64,000 nt of DNA from Chryseobacterium nakagawai (GTDB lineage Bacteria > Bacteroidota > Bacteroidia > Flavobacteriales > Weeksellaceae): positions 5,262,501-5,326,500 of the forward strand of contig NZ_LR134386.1 in NCBI RefSeq assembly GCF_900637665.1. The letters are read 5' to 3'. The notes under the pieces were generated by a model. It saw only the letters and a program-made list of their open reading frames with translations. It ran no database searches and was not told where the DNA came from. A program made the position numbers and the translations under genes. Positions 1 to 7,765 of the stretch are shown piece after piece; within the stretch, counting starts at the first letter, position 1, and each line of letters begins with the position of its first letter.

Positions 1-106
1 CGTGGAAGTAGCTCCAGATATTTATAAAAAATACGCTTTCAGCAATTGGATTCGTTATATATTTAATGACCATCCTTATCAACCTATAAATTTTAAAGAA
101 AATTGA
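1..106 (+). CDS. 3' end of an unidentified gene, cut by the window edge
   Basis: An open frame starting at base 2 gives the last 34 residues of a protein, ending in the TGA at 104-106. The fragment is rich in aromatic and polar residues and too short for a family call. Its stop overlaps the TTG start of the next glycosyltransferase (TTGA), the kind of coupling seen inside glycan-synthesis operons, so it is probably the previous gene of the same operon. Function is not claimed. Confidence 0.6.
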   Translation, partial: VEVAPDIYKKYAFSNWIRYIFNDHPYQPINFKEN

Positions 107-1068
107 AAACATCTGTTGCTCTTTGCACTTATAATGGCGAAAAATATTTAAAAGAACAGCTAGACTCGATTATCAATCAAACCTATAAAATAGATGAGAT
201 TATAGTTTGTGATGATCAATCTACCGACACTACGCTTTCTATTTTGAAAGAGTATGATTCCTTATTTCCTGGCTTATTTCATATTTATGTAAATGAGCAA
301 AATTTAAAAAGTGTAAAAAATTTCGAAAAGGCTATTTCTCTGTGTAATAATGATATTATTTTTCTAAGTGATCAGGATGATCTATGGAAGGAAAATAAGG
401 TGGAAAGCATCGTTTCTTACTTCAGGAACAATCCTGATACCAATGTTATTTCAACCAACGGCTGCTGCCTCCTTAATAATGAAATAGACTGTAATAGGAT
501 TTCTGTTTGGGACATCCCCAATGTATTAAATGAGGAAAAAATAAAATATGATTATTTTGAAATTATAAGTTCAATTACCAATATTGCAACCGGAGCCACC
601 ATGGCCATAAGAAAAAATTTTATTCCGCAATTTTTTCCAATTCCGGTGTACAATGATTTCCACCATGATGAGTGGATTTCATTAGTTTCATCTTACCACT
701 CTTCCTTTTCTTTTCATAATGAAAAGTTGACTTATTATAGAATTCATGAAGATCAGCAGGTAGGTTTAAACTTCTTTAAACTTTCAATTGCAAATCTAAA
801 AGCTTTAACTGCTGTGTACCGAAGATCTAAGTTCGACGAATATAAAAGAGCCATTAAAGTAACGATTAATAATTATAACAAAAAGAAAGCAATTCTTCAG
901 AGCAATACACTCAAAAAAGAATTTGTAGACATTTTAGAGAAAGGGCTTTCTGTAGACTTGGAGAAAATTGAACAGCTCAGCAGAAAAACAAAAAAAGAGT
1001 TTCCTTTCCAATATATCCTTTTAATGATAAGCAATATATTCACTAACAAACGTACAATAAACCAATGA
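103..1068 (+). CDS. Family 2 glycosyltransferase
   Basis: A 321-residue cytoplasmic, probably membrane-associated, GT-A fold glycosyltransferase that would transfer a sugar from a nucleotide donor to a growing surface glycan. The N-terminus goes straight into the GT2 strand (SVALCTYNGEKYL), followed by the nucleotide-binding acidic motif DDQSTD (37-42) and the DxD-like SDQDD (89-93). The start is TTG: no ATG lies in frame upstream, the fold begins at once, and the TTG overlaps the previous stop, so it is accepted. Its end overlaps the next glycosyltransferase by ATGA, so the two are translationally coupled. Donor and acceptor cannot be read from sequence. LPS O-antigen or exopolysaccharide synthesis is the likely pathway (inference). 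Confidence 0.88.
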   Translation: MKTSVALCTYNGEKYLKEQLDSIINQTYKIDEIIVCDDQSTDTTLSILKEYDSLFPGLFHIYVNEQNLKSVKNFEKAISLCNNDIIFLSDQDDLWKENKVESIVSYFRNNPDTNVISTNGCCLLNNEIDCNRISVWDIPNVLNEEKIKYDYFEIISSITNIATGATMAIRKNFIPQFFPIPVYNDFHHDEWISLVSSYHSSFSFHNEKLTYYRIHEDQQVGLNFFKLSIANLKALTAVYRRSKFDEYKRAIKVTINNYNKKKAILQSNTLKKEFVDILEKGLSVDLEKIEQLSRKTKKEFPFQYILLMISNIFTNKRTINQ

Positions 1069-1892
1069 TAACAACATCCATAATTGTCCCTTGCTACAAT
1101 CAGGAAAAATATTTGAGTGAAACGCTTGATTCTGTGTTGGCTCAAACATCTCAAAACTGGGAATGTATCATTGTAAATGATGGTTCCACAGATCATTCTG
1201 AAAAAATCATTGATGAGTATTGTGAAAAAGACTCCCGTTTTATTAAACTCAACCAACACAATCAGGGTCTTTCTGCAAGCAGAAATAATGGAATTAAACT
1301 TGCAAAAGGAACTCTTATTCTTCCGCTGGATGGTGATGATAGAATAGGAACACACTATCTCGAATTGGCTGAAAAAGAGTTTGCAAAGAGCCCACAACCC
1401 AAGCTGGTATATTGTCAAGCAGAGTTTTTTGGTGCTAAAAATGAATTTTGGGATCTTCCGGCATACAATTATGAAAAGCTTTTATTTTTAAATCATATCT
1501 TTTGTTCTGCTATTTTCAAAAAAGAAGATTACCTAAAAACTTCCGGATATGACACAGACATGAAACTTGGATATGAAGACTGGGAATTCTGGGTTCAGCT
1601 TTTAAGGAAAGATGATATTGTTATACAATTAGATTCTATCCAGTTCTTTTATAGACAAAGAGAAGATTCTATGGTAAAATCTTTACATGAGAGTAAAGTA
1701 AAACGACATCAGATGGAATGGCATATTTTCACCAAACATCGTGATATTTATGGTCAAATGTTGAATTCTGATATGTCGCTGGCAGAAATAGAGCATGTAT
1801 TCAATCTTCGCCAAACCTTAAAAAAAATAAAAAAAACCTTTACGTATAAAACCATCTATAAAGTTGAACGTGCTATAAGATCTCTTTTTTAG
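1065..1892 (+). CDS. Family 2 glycosyltransferase
   Basis: A 275-residue GT2 enzyme with the classic opening SIIVPCYNQEKYL, NDGSTD (38-43) and the metal-binding LDGDD (88-92). A later GYEDWEFW stretch matches the catalytic ED region of such enzymes. The ATG overlaps the previous stop by 4 bases, so it lies in one operon with the preceding glycosyltransferase. The C-terminus is basic and lacks membrane segments. It is probably the last gene of a polysaccharide cluster extending left of the window, because more than 400 bases without a gene follow. The sugar transferred is unknown. Confidence 0.9.
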   Translation: MITTSIIVPCYNQEKYLSETLDSVLAQTSQNWECIIVNDGSTDHSEKIIDEYCEKDSRFIKLNQHNQGLSASRNNGIKLAKGTLILPLDGDDRIGTHYLELAEKEFAKSPQPKLVYCQAEFFGAKNEFWDLPAYNYEKLLFLNHIFCSAIFKKEDYLKTSGYDTDMKLGYEDWEFWVQLLRKDDIVIQLDSIQFFYRQREDSMVKSLHESKVKRHQMEWHIFTKHRDIYGQMLNSDMSLAEIEHVFNLRQTLKKIKKTFTYKTIYKVERAIRSLF

Positions 1893-2318
1893 AAAAATAG
1901 ATTACATAACCCGTTGTGCATTATGATAAAAAAGAATAAAATTGTTCATTCAACTTATAATCAGCAAAATGTTTTCACCACAGAACGTTCACAATAAACA
2001 ACTTGAGAGCAAATTACGAAAGAATTTTGGACGGTTTTATAAACAAGATTGAGAGAATAGTTTATAATGGTTGAAAAAGAAAATTAGTGAGTTTTACAGA
2101 TATGATAAGGTGGTTACAGCTATCTGAAATATTTAATGGATTTGAAACGTATTTCATTGTTGACAGTATGCCTTCTGAAGCATATAAAATCTCAAATAAG
2201 TGAGTTAATACAAATATATACATTAACACAAACACCGATCAGCATTAACAAAATTAATATTATTTTATTCACCGAATATAGAAATTTAATTACCTTTGCC
2301 GGAAAATTATAAATTTCC
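1893..2318. other. Intergenic stretch, no supported gene
   Basis: About 425 bases follow the glycosyltransferase operon. Short peptide-like stretches can be read around 1960-2130, but each is broken by stops within 30 codons and none was recognised, so they may be remnants of a lost gene or simply non-coding. The only functional signal seen is the promoter-like TACCTTTG at 2291-2298 for the next gene. A minus-strand open frame across 2192-2428 overlaps the lectin gene and has no coding character. Confidence 0.5.
2291..2298 (+). promoter_or_regulatory. Bacteroidota -7 promoter element (TACCTTTG)
   Basis: Matches the TAnnTTTG consensus 20 bases before the lectin lipoprotein ATG. No clear TTG at -33 was seen. 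Confidence 0.5.
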
Positions 2319-2918
2319 ATGACAAAACTATTAAAAATTTCAACTTTAACTTTACTAACATTAGCCATCACATCATGCTCAAGAGAAACCGATTCAATGA
2401 CGGAGCAAACTCCTGTACAAACTGCCAAAAATATGAATGTACAGGAAAAGTTTTCATTGACAAAGACTGAGGTACTTGCTGAAAGCCACAGAATATCGAG
2501 CCTTAATGCTGGGCAATCCTTAGTTTTAAACTACGGAAATGTAAACTTACATCTGGATCTTCAATTTGATTCTAATCTGGTACTTTATGCAAGTCCTATC
2601 AATTTTTGGGGACCGGTACCTTATCCTGTAAAATGGGCCTCCAATACAAATTTGGGTAATGGCGTGGCTCAACCTTTTTTAAATGCACAAACCGATGGTA
2701 ATTTGGTATTATACAAAGCACAGCCCTATGTTTCAGGAAATGCTATATGGTCTACAAATACATATTCCGGGACCGTTTCAAATCCTCGATTTAAACTTCA
2801 AATCATTAAAAAAACGCATGCAATAAATGGTACCAGCTATTATGCAACTTTTATTCTTGAAGGAAATGATTCTGAAAGACACGAAATTGCTGTAGAGGAC
2901 ATTACAAATATCTATTAA
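2319..2918 (+). CDS. Lipoprotein with bulb-type mannose-binding lectin repeats
   Basis: A 199-residue protein with a lipoprotein signal peptide (lipobox ending at C20, AITSC). Residues about 57-150 resemble a bulb-type (monocot mannose-binding, B-lectin) domain: the QxDxNxVxY signature occurs twice, as QFDSNLVLY (82-90) and QTDGNLVLY (124-132), with tryptophan-bearing W-x-S-N/T strands after each (WASNT, WSTNT). That motif forms mannose pockets in known lectins; sugar binding here is inferred. It would sit on the outer membrane or periplasmic face. It has its own promoter-like motif and is followed by a strong terminator, so it appears monocistronic. The C-terminal 40 residues are unrecognised. 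Confidence 0.75.
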   Translation: MTKLLKISTLTLLTLAITSCSRETDSMTEQTPVQTAKNMNVQEKFSLTKTEVLAESHRISSLNAGQSLVLNYGNVNLHLDLQFDSNLVLYASPINFWGPVPYPVKWASNTNLGNGVAQPFLNAQTDGNLVLYKAQPYVSGNAIWSTNTYSGTVSNPRFKLQIIKKTHAINGTSYYATFILEGNDSERHEIAVEDITNIY

Positions 2919-2936
2919 ATAAAAACTTTTCAACAT

Positions 2937-2970
2937 AAAAAAAACTATCTGTTTTCAGATAGTTTTTTTT
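2937..2970 (+). terminator. Rho-independent terminator after the lectin gene
   Basis: A-tract, 7-bp core stem ACTATCTG/CAGATAGT with a TTTT loop, then eight T. Confidence 0.85.
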
Positions 2971-3023
2971 ATGCTTTTCTTACATAATCAAATGAAACAA
3001 TTTATTTTTCAAGTTACTTTAAG

Positions 3024-3031
3024 TAAATTTG
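3024..3031 (+). promoter_or_regulatory. -7 promoter element for gltX (TAAATTTG)
   Basis: TAnnTTTG match 19 bases upstream of the gltX ATG; -33 element not clear. Confidence 0.55.
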
Positions 3032-3050
3032 CACCAAAATTTAAATTGAA

Positions 3051-4778
3051 ATGGAGAAAGTAAGAGTACGTTTTGCTCCAAGTCCTACCGGACCTTTACA
3101 TTTGGGAGGCGTAAGAACTGCATTATATGATTACCTTTTTGCTAAAAATCAAGGGGGAGAGTTTGTATTGAGAATTGAAGATACAGATACCGCAAGATAT
3201 GTAGAAGGAGCTGAAGAATACATTGAAGAAGCTTTAGAATGGTGTGGAATCATCCCTGATGAAAGTCCTAAGAAAGGAGGAAAATTTGCCCCTTACAGAC
3301 AATCTGAAAGAAGAGATATTTATGACAGATATACTGAGCAGATCTTGAAAACAGATTATGCTTATATGGCATTTGATACTCCGGAAGAATTAGATGCTGT
3401 ACGTGCAGAATTCGAAGCAAACGGAGAAGTTTTCTCTTATGATAATAAAACGAGAAACCGTTTAAAAAACAGTCTTGCGCTTTCTGAGGAAGAAGTTCAG
3501 AAATTATTGGATGAGAAAACACCATATGTGGTGAGATTCAAAATGCCTGTAGACAGAGTATTAAATCTTGAAGATATCATCCGTGGAAAATCATCTGTGA
3601 ACACCAATACATTAGATGATAAAGTACTGGTAAAAAATGACGGAATGCCAACCTACCACTTCGCCAACATCATTGATGACCACGAAATGGAAATTTCTCA
3701 TGTAATCCGCGGTGAAGAATGGTTACCATCTCTAGGACTGCATACTTTATTATATGAAGCAATGGGCTGGGAAGCACCTCAGTTCGCGCACCTTTCATTA
3801 ATATTAAAGCCTGATGTTTCAACGTTAATTAACAAAGATAATATTGATGAGATCACAAAATCTTTTACAGATGAATTTGTGGCAAAAAATAGCCAGTTTT
3901 CTTTCGATGAATCTGCACCGATCATCAAATCATTCTTTGCGGAAGTAAAAAGCCCTAGATTCAAATCTATGCTGAGTGAAAACGATAAAGATAATCCATT
4001 AACTGCTGCTGTAAAGCAATTTTTAAAGAAAGGGCTTTCAGGAAAATTAAGCAAAAGAGATGGTGATAAATTTGGATTCCCGGTATTCCCGCTTGATTTC
4101 AAAGACCCTGTAACAGGAAATATTTCTAAAGGGTATAGAGAAAACGGATATCTTCCTGATGCCTTCATTAATATGGTAGCTTTATTAGGATGGTCACCTG
4201 CTGAAGATAAAGAAATTCTTCCTGTAGATGAAATGATTAAAGAGTTTGATCTTCATAAAGTTCACAAGGCAGGAGCAAGATTCAGCAAAGAAAAATCAGA
4301 GTGGTTCAACCATCAGTATATTCAGATGAAGTCAGATGAAGAACTTCTTGAAATGCTTAAAAACTCAGGGCTTGACTTATCCAATGCTTCTGACAAAAAG
4401 CTATTAACAGTAATTTCTCTGATGAAGGAAAGAGCTACTTTCCCGAAAGATATCTATGAAAACGGAAAATTCTTCTTTGAAGCCCCAACCTCATATGATG
4501 AAAAAGCATCTAAAAAAGCATGGAATGACGAAACATCTACTATTTTAGGAGAATTGGCTATCCTACTCCAATCTACAGACTTCGTTGCAGAAATAATCAA
4601 GCAAACTATGCATGATTTCGCGGAAAATAAAGGCTTGGGAATGGGTAAAGTAATGATGCCGCTTCGTTTAGCTTTGGTAGGAGAATTGAAAGGACCAGAC
4701 GTTCCGGACATTCTGGAAATCATTGGAAAAGAGGAAAGTATCGCCAGAATAAGCAATGCTATAAATAATTTTAAATAA
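3051..4778 (+). CDS. gltX: Glutamyl-tRNA synthetase
   Basis: Charges tRNA-Glu with glutamate in the cytoplasm. Class I signature [13 protein letters not shown] (HIGH-like HLGG at 17-20) opens the Rossmann fold; RIEDTD, the [14 protein letters not shown] helix and the KMSKS-like GKLSKRDG (331-338) follow, then the anticodon-binding C-terminus. At 575 residues it is about 70 longer than usual (roughly 500). The excess is a single insertion, about V256-S330, between LILKPD and GKLSKRDG, where bacterial enzymes normally have only a few residues. The insertion is charged, keeps the frame and ends in a helix-like segment. All catalytic motifs are intact, so the enzyme should work. It has its own promoter; accA follows after 49 bases with another promoter-like motif. 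Confidence 0.96.
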   Translation: MEKVRVRFAPSPTGPLHLGGVRTALYDYLFAKNQGGEFVLRIEDTDTARYVEGAEEYIEEALEWCGIIPDESPKKGGKFAPYRQSERRDIYDRYTEQILKTDYAYMAFDTPEELDAVRAEFEANGEVFSYDNKTRNRLKNSLALSEEEVQKLLDEKTPYVVRFKMPVDRVLNLEDIIRGKSSVNTNTLDDKVLVKNDGMPTYHFANIIDDHEMEISHVIRGEEWLPSLGLHTLLYEAMGWEAPQFAHLSLILKPDVSTLINKDNIDEITKSFTDEFVAKNSQFSFDESAPIIKSFFAEVKSPRFKSMLSENDKDNPLTAAVKQFLKKGLSGKLSKRDGDKFGFPVFPLDFKDPVTGNISKGYRENGYLPDAFINMVALLGWSPAEDKEILPVDEMIKEFDLHKVHKAGARFSKEKSEWFNHQYIQMKSDEELLEMLKNSGLDLSNASDKKLLTVISLMKERATFPKDIYENGKFFFEAPTSYDEKASKKAWNDETSTILGELAILLQSTDFVAEIIKQTMHDFAENKGLGMGKVMMPLRLALVGELKGPDVPDILEIIGKEESIARISNAINNFK

Positions 4779-4796
4779 AATTACCATAATTTTTCA

Positions 4797-4804
4797 TACA
4801 TTTG
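4797..4804 (+). promoter_or_regulatory. -7 promoter element for accA (TACATTTG)
   Basis: TAnnTTTG match 23 bases before the accA ATG, in the gap after gltX. Confidence 0.5.
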
Positions 4805-4827
4805 AAAGATTTAATTTACTTCAAGAA

Positions 4828-5784
4828 ATGGAATATTTAAGTTTCGAACTTCCTATCAAAGAATTGATGGACCAATACCAGACGTGTTCTTTAGTAGGAG
4901 AAGAAAGTGGTGTTGATGTAAAATTAGCATGCAGCCAGATTGAGGATAAGATTTTAGAAAAGAAAAAAGAAATCTATAGCAATCTTACACCTTGGCAAAG
5001 AGTACAACTGTCCCGTCACCCGGATCGTCCTTATACATTGGACTATATCCACGGGATGGCAGACAAAGGCAGTTTCTTAGAACTTCACGGAGACAGAAAT
5101 TTCGCTGATGATCCGGCAATGATTGGAGGATTGATGACCCTGGATGGTCAGAGAGTAATGATCATAGGGACTCAAAAAGGAAGAACAACTAAGGAAAGAC
5201 AGCATAGAAGATTCGGGATGCCAAATCCTGAAGGATACAGAAAAGCTTTAAGACTAATGAAGCTTGCTGAGAAATTCAACATTCCTGTAGTAACTTTAGT
5301 GGATACCCCGGGAGCTTATCCAGGATTAGAAGCTGAAGAAAGAGGGCAAGGTGAAGCGATTGCAAGAAATATTTTTGAAATGGTTCAGCTGAAAACGCCT
5401 ATCTTCACTTATATTATTGGAGAAGGAGCAAGTGGTGGAGCATTAGGAATAGGTGTAGGAAATAAAGTATATATGCTGGAAAACACATGGTATACCGTAA
5501 TTGCACCAGAAAGTTGCTCTTCTATTTTATGGAGAAACTGGGATCATAAGGAAGATGCTGCCAATGCATTGAACCTTACTCCTCAGGATGCTTTAAGAGA
5601 AAAGTTCATTGACGGAATTATTGAGGAACCCCTTGGAGGTGCTCACTACGACCAGGAAACTACTTATTTGAACTTGAAAAATTCTATTTTACAAAATATC
5701 AAAGCGTTCTCCAAATTTACAGGACAAGAGCTTGAAACCCAGAGACAGGATAAATTCATTGCGATGGGTCAGTTTAAAGGATAA
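4828..5784 (+). CDS. accA: Acetyl-CoA carboxylase carboxyltransferase, alpha subunit
   Basis: A 318-residue alpha subunit of the carboxyltransferase that, with AccD, moves CO2 from carboxybiotin to acetyl-CoA to give malonyl-CoA, the first step of fatty acid synthesis. Length is normal for the family. Diagnostic blocks are visible: [13 protein letters not shown], the LHGDR motif, the substrate-pocket VDTPGAYPG and the oxyanion-hole glycine run [12 protein letters not shown]. It has a promoter motif of its own downstream of gltX and ends in a hairpin shared with the convergent gene. accB, accC and accD are not in the window, which is common in Bacteroidota. Confidence 0.97.
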   Translation: MEYLSFELPIKELMDQYQTCSLVGEESGVDVKLACSQIEDKILEKKKEIYSNLTPWQRVQLSRHPDRPYTLDYIHGMADKGSFLELHGDRNFADDPAMIGGLMTLDGQRVMIIGTQKGRTTKERQHRRFGMPNPEGYRKALRLMKLAEKFNIPVVTLVDTPGAYPGLEAEERGQGEAIARNIFEMVQLKTPIFTYIIGEGASGGALGIGVGNKVYMLENTWYTVIAPESCSSILWRNWDHKEDAANALNLTPQDALREKFIDGIIEEPLGGAHYDQETTYLNLKNSILQNIKAFSKFTGQELETQRQDKFIAMGQFKG

Positions 5785-5790
5785 AAAAAT

Positions 5791-5823
5791 AAAAAAGGTT
5801 AAGAAAATTTCTTAACCTTTTTA
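5791..5823. terminator. Bidirectional terminator between accA and the convergent secreted-protein gene
   Basis: Stem AAAAGGTTAAGAAA/TTTCTTAACCTTTT with A-tract and T-tract on either side; serves both strands. Confidence 0.85.
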
Positions 5824-5841
5824 TTTTAGCTTTCTTCTTCA

Positions 5842-6597
5842 TTAATCAGTGACATTGAGGGCAATCTCTACATCCTGAGTAATTTTCTTCAGCGAAGAAT
5901 ATTTTGCATCACATACCATTGTAGTCAATACATATTCTCCTTTATCAATTAAAATAAAGTTTTCCCCTCTGGCCGGAACACTTAAATTATAATACTTTTT
6001 ACCATTTATTTTTATGATCAAATTACAGCTTGATCTGTTTTTAATATTGATATAGGCTTCATTTTTATTGATATCATTATTAAAAAGATGGGTAAGCATG
6101 GCAGCTGTTTTCTTATTCGCTTCACTAGGCTCCGATTTTACCGAAGAGCCTGCGCTTTTTGCAGTTCCTGCCGGCGCATAATTTGCTAACCTTTCTTCTT
6201 TTAACGCATTGATTGCATTATTTACTTTATCTGTATTCTTGGAAGTGGATGCTTTATTGGCAGCTATTACTTTACCACTATTCAGTTCATTATTTTTAAC
6301 AATATTTTCAATTTTCTCTTTACTGATTGGCTTTATGGTAGGTTTTGCTTCAGGTGAATTATCAGCCATGATAATATCCATCAACCTTTTTTTAAAGAAA
6401 TCTGTTCGTGCATGTCCAGGGTTTTGTTTAATAAAACCTGCAATCACTCTTGCTTCTTTTGAAATCTCTGCATCCTGCTCCGTATAAATAATCACTGTTT
6501 CTTTTTCCACAACAGCTTTAGATTTTGTTTTTTTCTTTTTTTGAGAAAAACCAAGGGCAAAAATGCTTATAAAAAGGAGAAGGAAGATTTTTTTCAT
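5842..6597 (-). CDS. Secreted two-cysteine family protein (copy A; possibly DUF6759)
   Basis: A 251-residue protein with a typical signal peptide (KIFLLLFISIFALGFSQ). A lysine-rich linker leads to a C-terminal domain of about 90 residues shared with three other genes here (18756, 20330 and 21011): LxNxD, then SCN (C191), VPARGEN, GEYVL and VCDAKYSS (C229). The two invariant cysteines suggest a disulfide in the periplasm. I believe this is the domain catalogued as DUF6759 but cannot check. Its function is unknown. It is convergent with accA, sharing its terminator, and lies just upstream of and divergent from tsf. It is the only family copy on the minus strand. Confidence 0.75.
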   Translation of the reverse strand: MKKIFLLLFISIFALGFSQKKKKTKSKAVVEKETVIIYTEQDAEISKEARVIAGFIKQNPGHARTDFFKKRLMDIIMADNSPEAKPTIKPISKEKIENIVKNNELNSGKVIAANKASTSKNTDKVNNAINALKEERLANYAPAGTAKSAGSSVKSEPSEANKKTAAMLTHLFNNDINKNEAYINIKNRSSCNLIIKINGKKYYNLSVPARGENFILIDKGEYVLTTMVCDAKYSSLKKITQDVEIALNVTD

Positions 6598-6672
6598 TAA
6601 TCAAATCTTTAAAATAGTATTAAATATATTAATAACGTGAAAAGTCATTTTTTAGTTTATGATTAAAATCAT

Positions 6673-6680
6673 TATCTTTG
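6673..6680 (+). promoter_or_regulatory. -7 promoter element for tsf (TATCTTTG)
   Basis: TAnnTTTG match 61 bases before the tsf ATG. A T-rich TTTTTTAG about 20 bases further upstream is a weak -33 candidate. tsf therefore has a promoter of its own here, not read-through from rpsB. Confidence 0.6.
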
Positions 6681-6741
6681 CACTGCTCTAAAATTAAGCT
6701 AAAAATTAATACTAATCTTAAATAAAAAAATAATAGATATT

Positions 6742-7566
6742 ATGTCTTATACACCAGTTGCTGCAGATGTAGCTAAATTAAGAAACCAAACAGGTGCAGG
6801 TATGATGGACTGCAAAAAAGCTCTAGTTGAAGCTGAAGGAGACTTCGAAAAAGCAGTAGATATCCTTAGAAAAAAAGGACAAAAAGTTGCTGCTAACAGA
6901 GCTGACAGAGAATCTACTGAAGGAGCTGTAATCGCAAGAGTAAATGAAGATAACACTTTAGGTGCTATTATCTCTTTAAACTGCGAGACTGACTTCGTTG
7001 GTAAAAACGAAGCTTTCATCGAGCTAGCTTATGAATTAGCTGAAATGGCAATCTTTGCTGCTACTAAAGAAGAATTATTAGCTACAGATTTCCACGGAAT
7101 GACTGTTGCTGAGAAATTAATTGAGCAGACAGGTGTTATCGGTGAAAAAATCGAAATTGGTACATTCGAAAGAATCGAGGGACCATTCCTAGGGGCTTAT
7201 ATCCACGCTGGAAACAAAATTGCTGCGATCACTTCTCTTTCTGCAAAAGTAGACGGAGCTGATGAAGTTGCTAAATCTGTTTCTATGCAGGCTGCTGCTA
7301 TGAACCCAATCGCTCTTGACGAAACTAGAGTTTCTCAAGAAACAATCGACAAAGAATTAGAGATCGAAAGACACAAACTTACTGAAGAAGGTAAGCCAGC
7401 GAACATCATCGATAATATCTTGAAAGGTAAAATGCAGAGATTCTACAAAGACAACACTTTGGTACACCAAGATTTCATTAAAGACTCTAGTATCTCAGTT
7501 GCTGATTATGTAAAATCTGTAAATGCAGATCTAAAAGTAACAGGATTTATAAGAGTAGGCTTATAA
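6742..7566 (+). CDS. tsf: Elongation factor Ts
   Basis: A 274-residue guanine-nucleotide exchange factor that reloads EF-Tu with GTP during translation elongation. The N-terminal UBA-like domain carries LRNQTGAGMMDCKKAL; the core motif TDFVGKNEAF and the C-terminal coiled region are present. Length is normal for Bacteroidota. Normally it lies directly after rpsB in an rplM-rpsI-rpsB-tsf order, but here rpsB is about 14 kb away and on the opposite strand. It has its own promoter and terminator, so it is a single-gene unit. Base usage resembles that of other highly expressed genes (few rare codons by eye). Confidence 0.97.
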   Translation: MSYTPVAADVAKLRNQTGAGMMDCKKALVEAEGDFEKAVDILRKKGQKVAANRADRESTEGAVIARVNEDNTLGAIISLNCETDFVGKNEAFIELAYELAEMAIFAATKEELLATDFHGMTVAEKLIEQTGVIGEKIEIGTFERIEGPFLGAYIHAGNKIAAITSLSAKVDGADEVAKSVSMQAAAMNPIALDETRVSQETIDKELEIERHKLTEEGKPANIIDNILKGKMQRFYKDNTLVHQDFIKDSSISVADYVKSVNADLKVTGFIRVGL

Positions 7567-7591
7567 TCTAATCCAACTTTTAAAAATATAT

Positions 7592-7624
7592 AATCCCGGT
7601 GAAATTATTCACCGGGATTTTTTT
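7592..7624 (+). terminator. Terminator after tsf
   Basis: Perfect stem AATCCCGGTGAA/TTCACCGGGATT with a short loop, followed by a T-run. Confidence 0.92.
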
Positions 7625-7739
7625 ATGAATTACCTTAATGAATATGAACGCAAAATGAAGCAAATTTTAAATATTCAACAATTCTAAGACAAATCAAAAT
7701 TCCAAGTTTTTTTTGTATAAAATTGTGACTATTAATACT

Positions 7740-7747
7740 TAAATTTG
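7740..7747 (+). promoter_or_regulatory. -7 promoter element for the first giant adhesin-like gene (TAAATTTG)
   Basis: TAnnTTTG match 18 bases before the ATG; a T-run ending in TTG at 7713-7715 lies 24 bases upstream, slightly far for -33. Confidence 0.55.
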
Positions 7748-7765
7748 CGGCCCTTATAGTAACGC

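Noticed and set aside
897..1418. 173-codon minus-strand frame over the two glycosyltransferases
   Set aside because: It lies antisense to two genes with clear GT2 motifs and has no domain, start signal or neighbour of its own.
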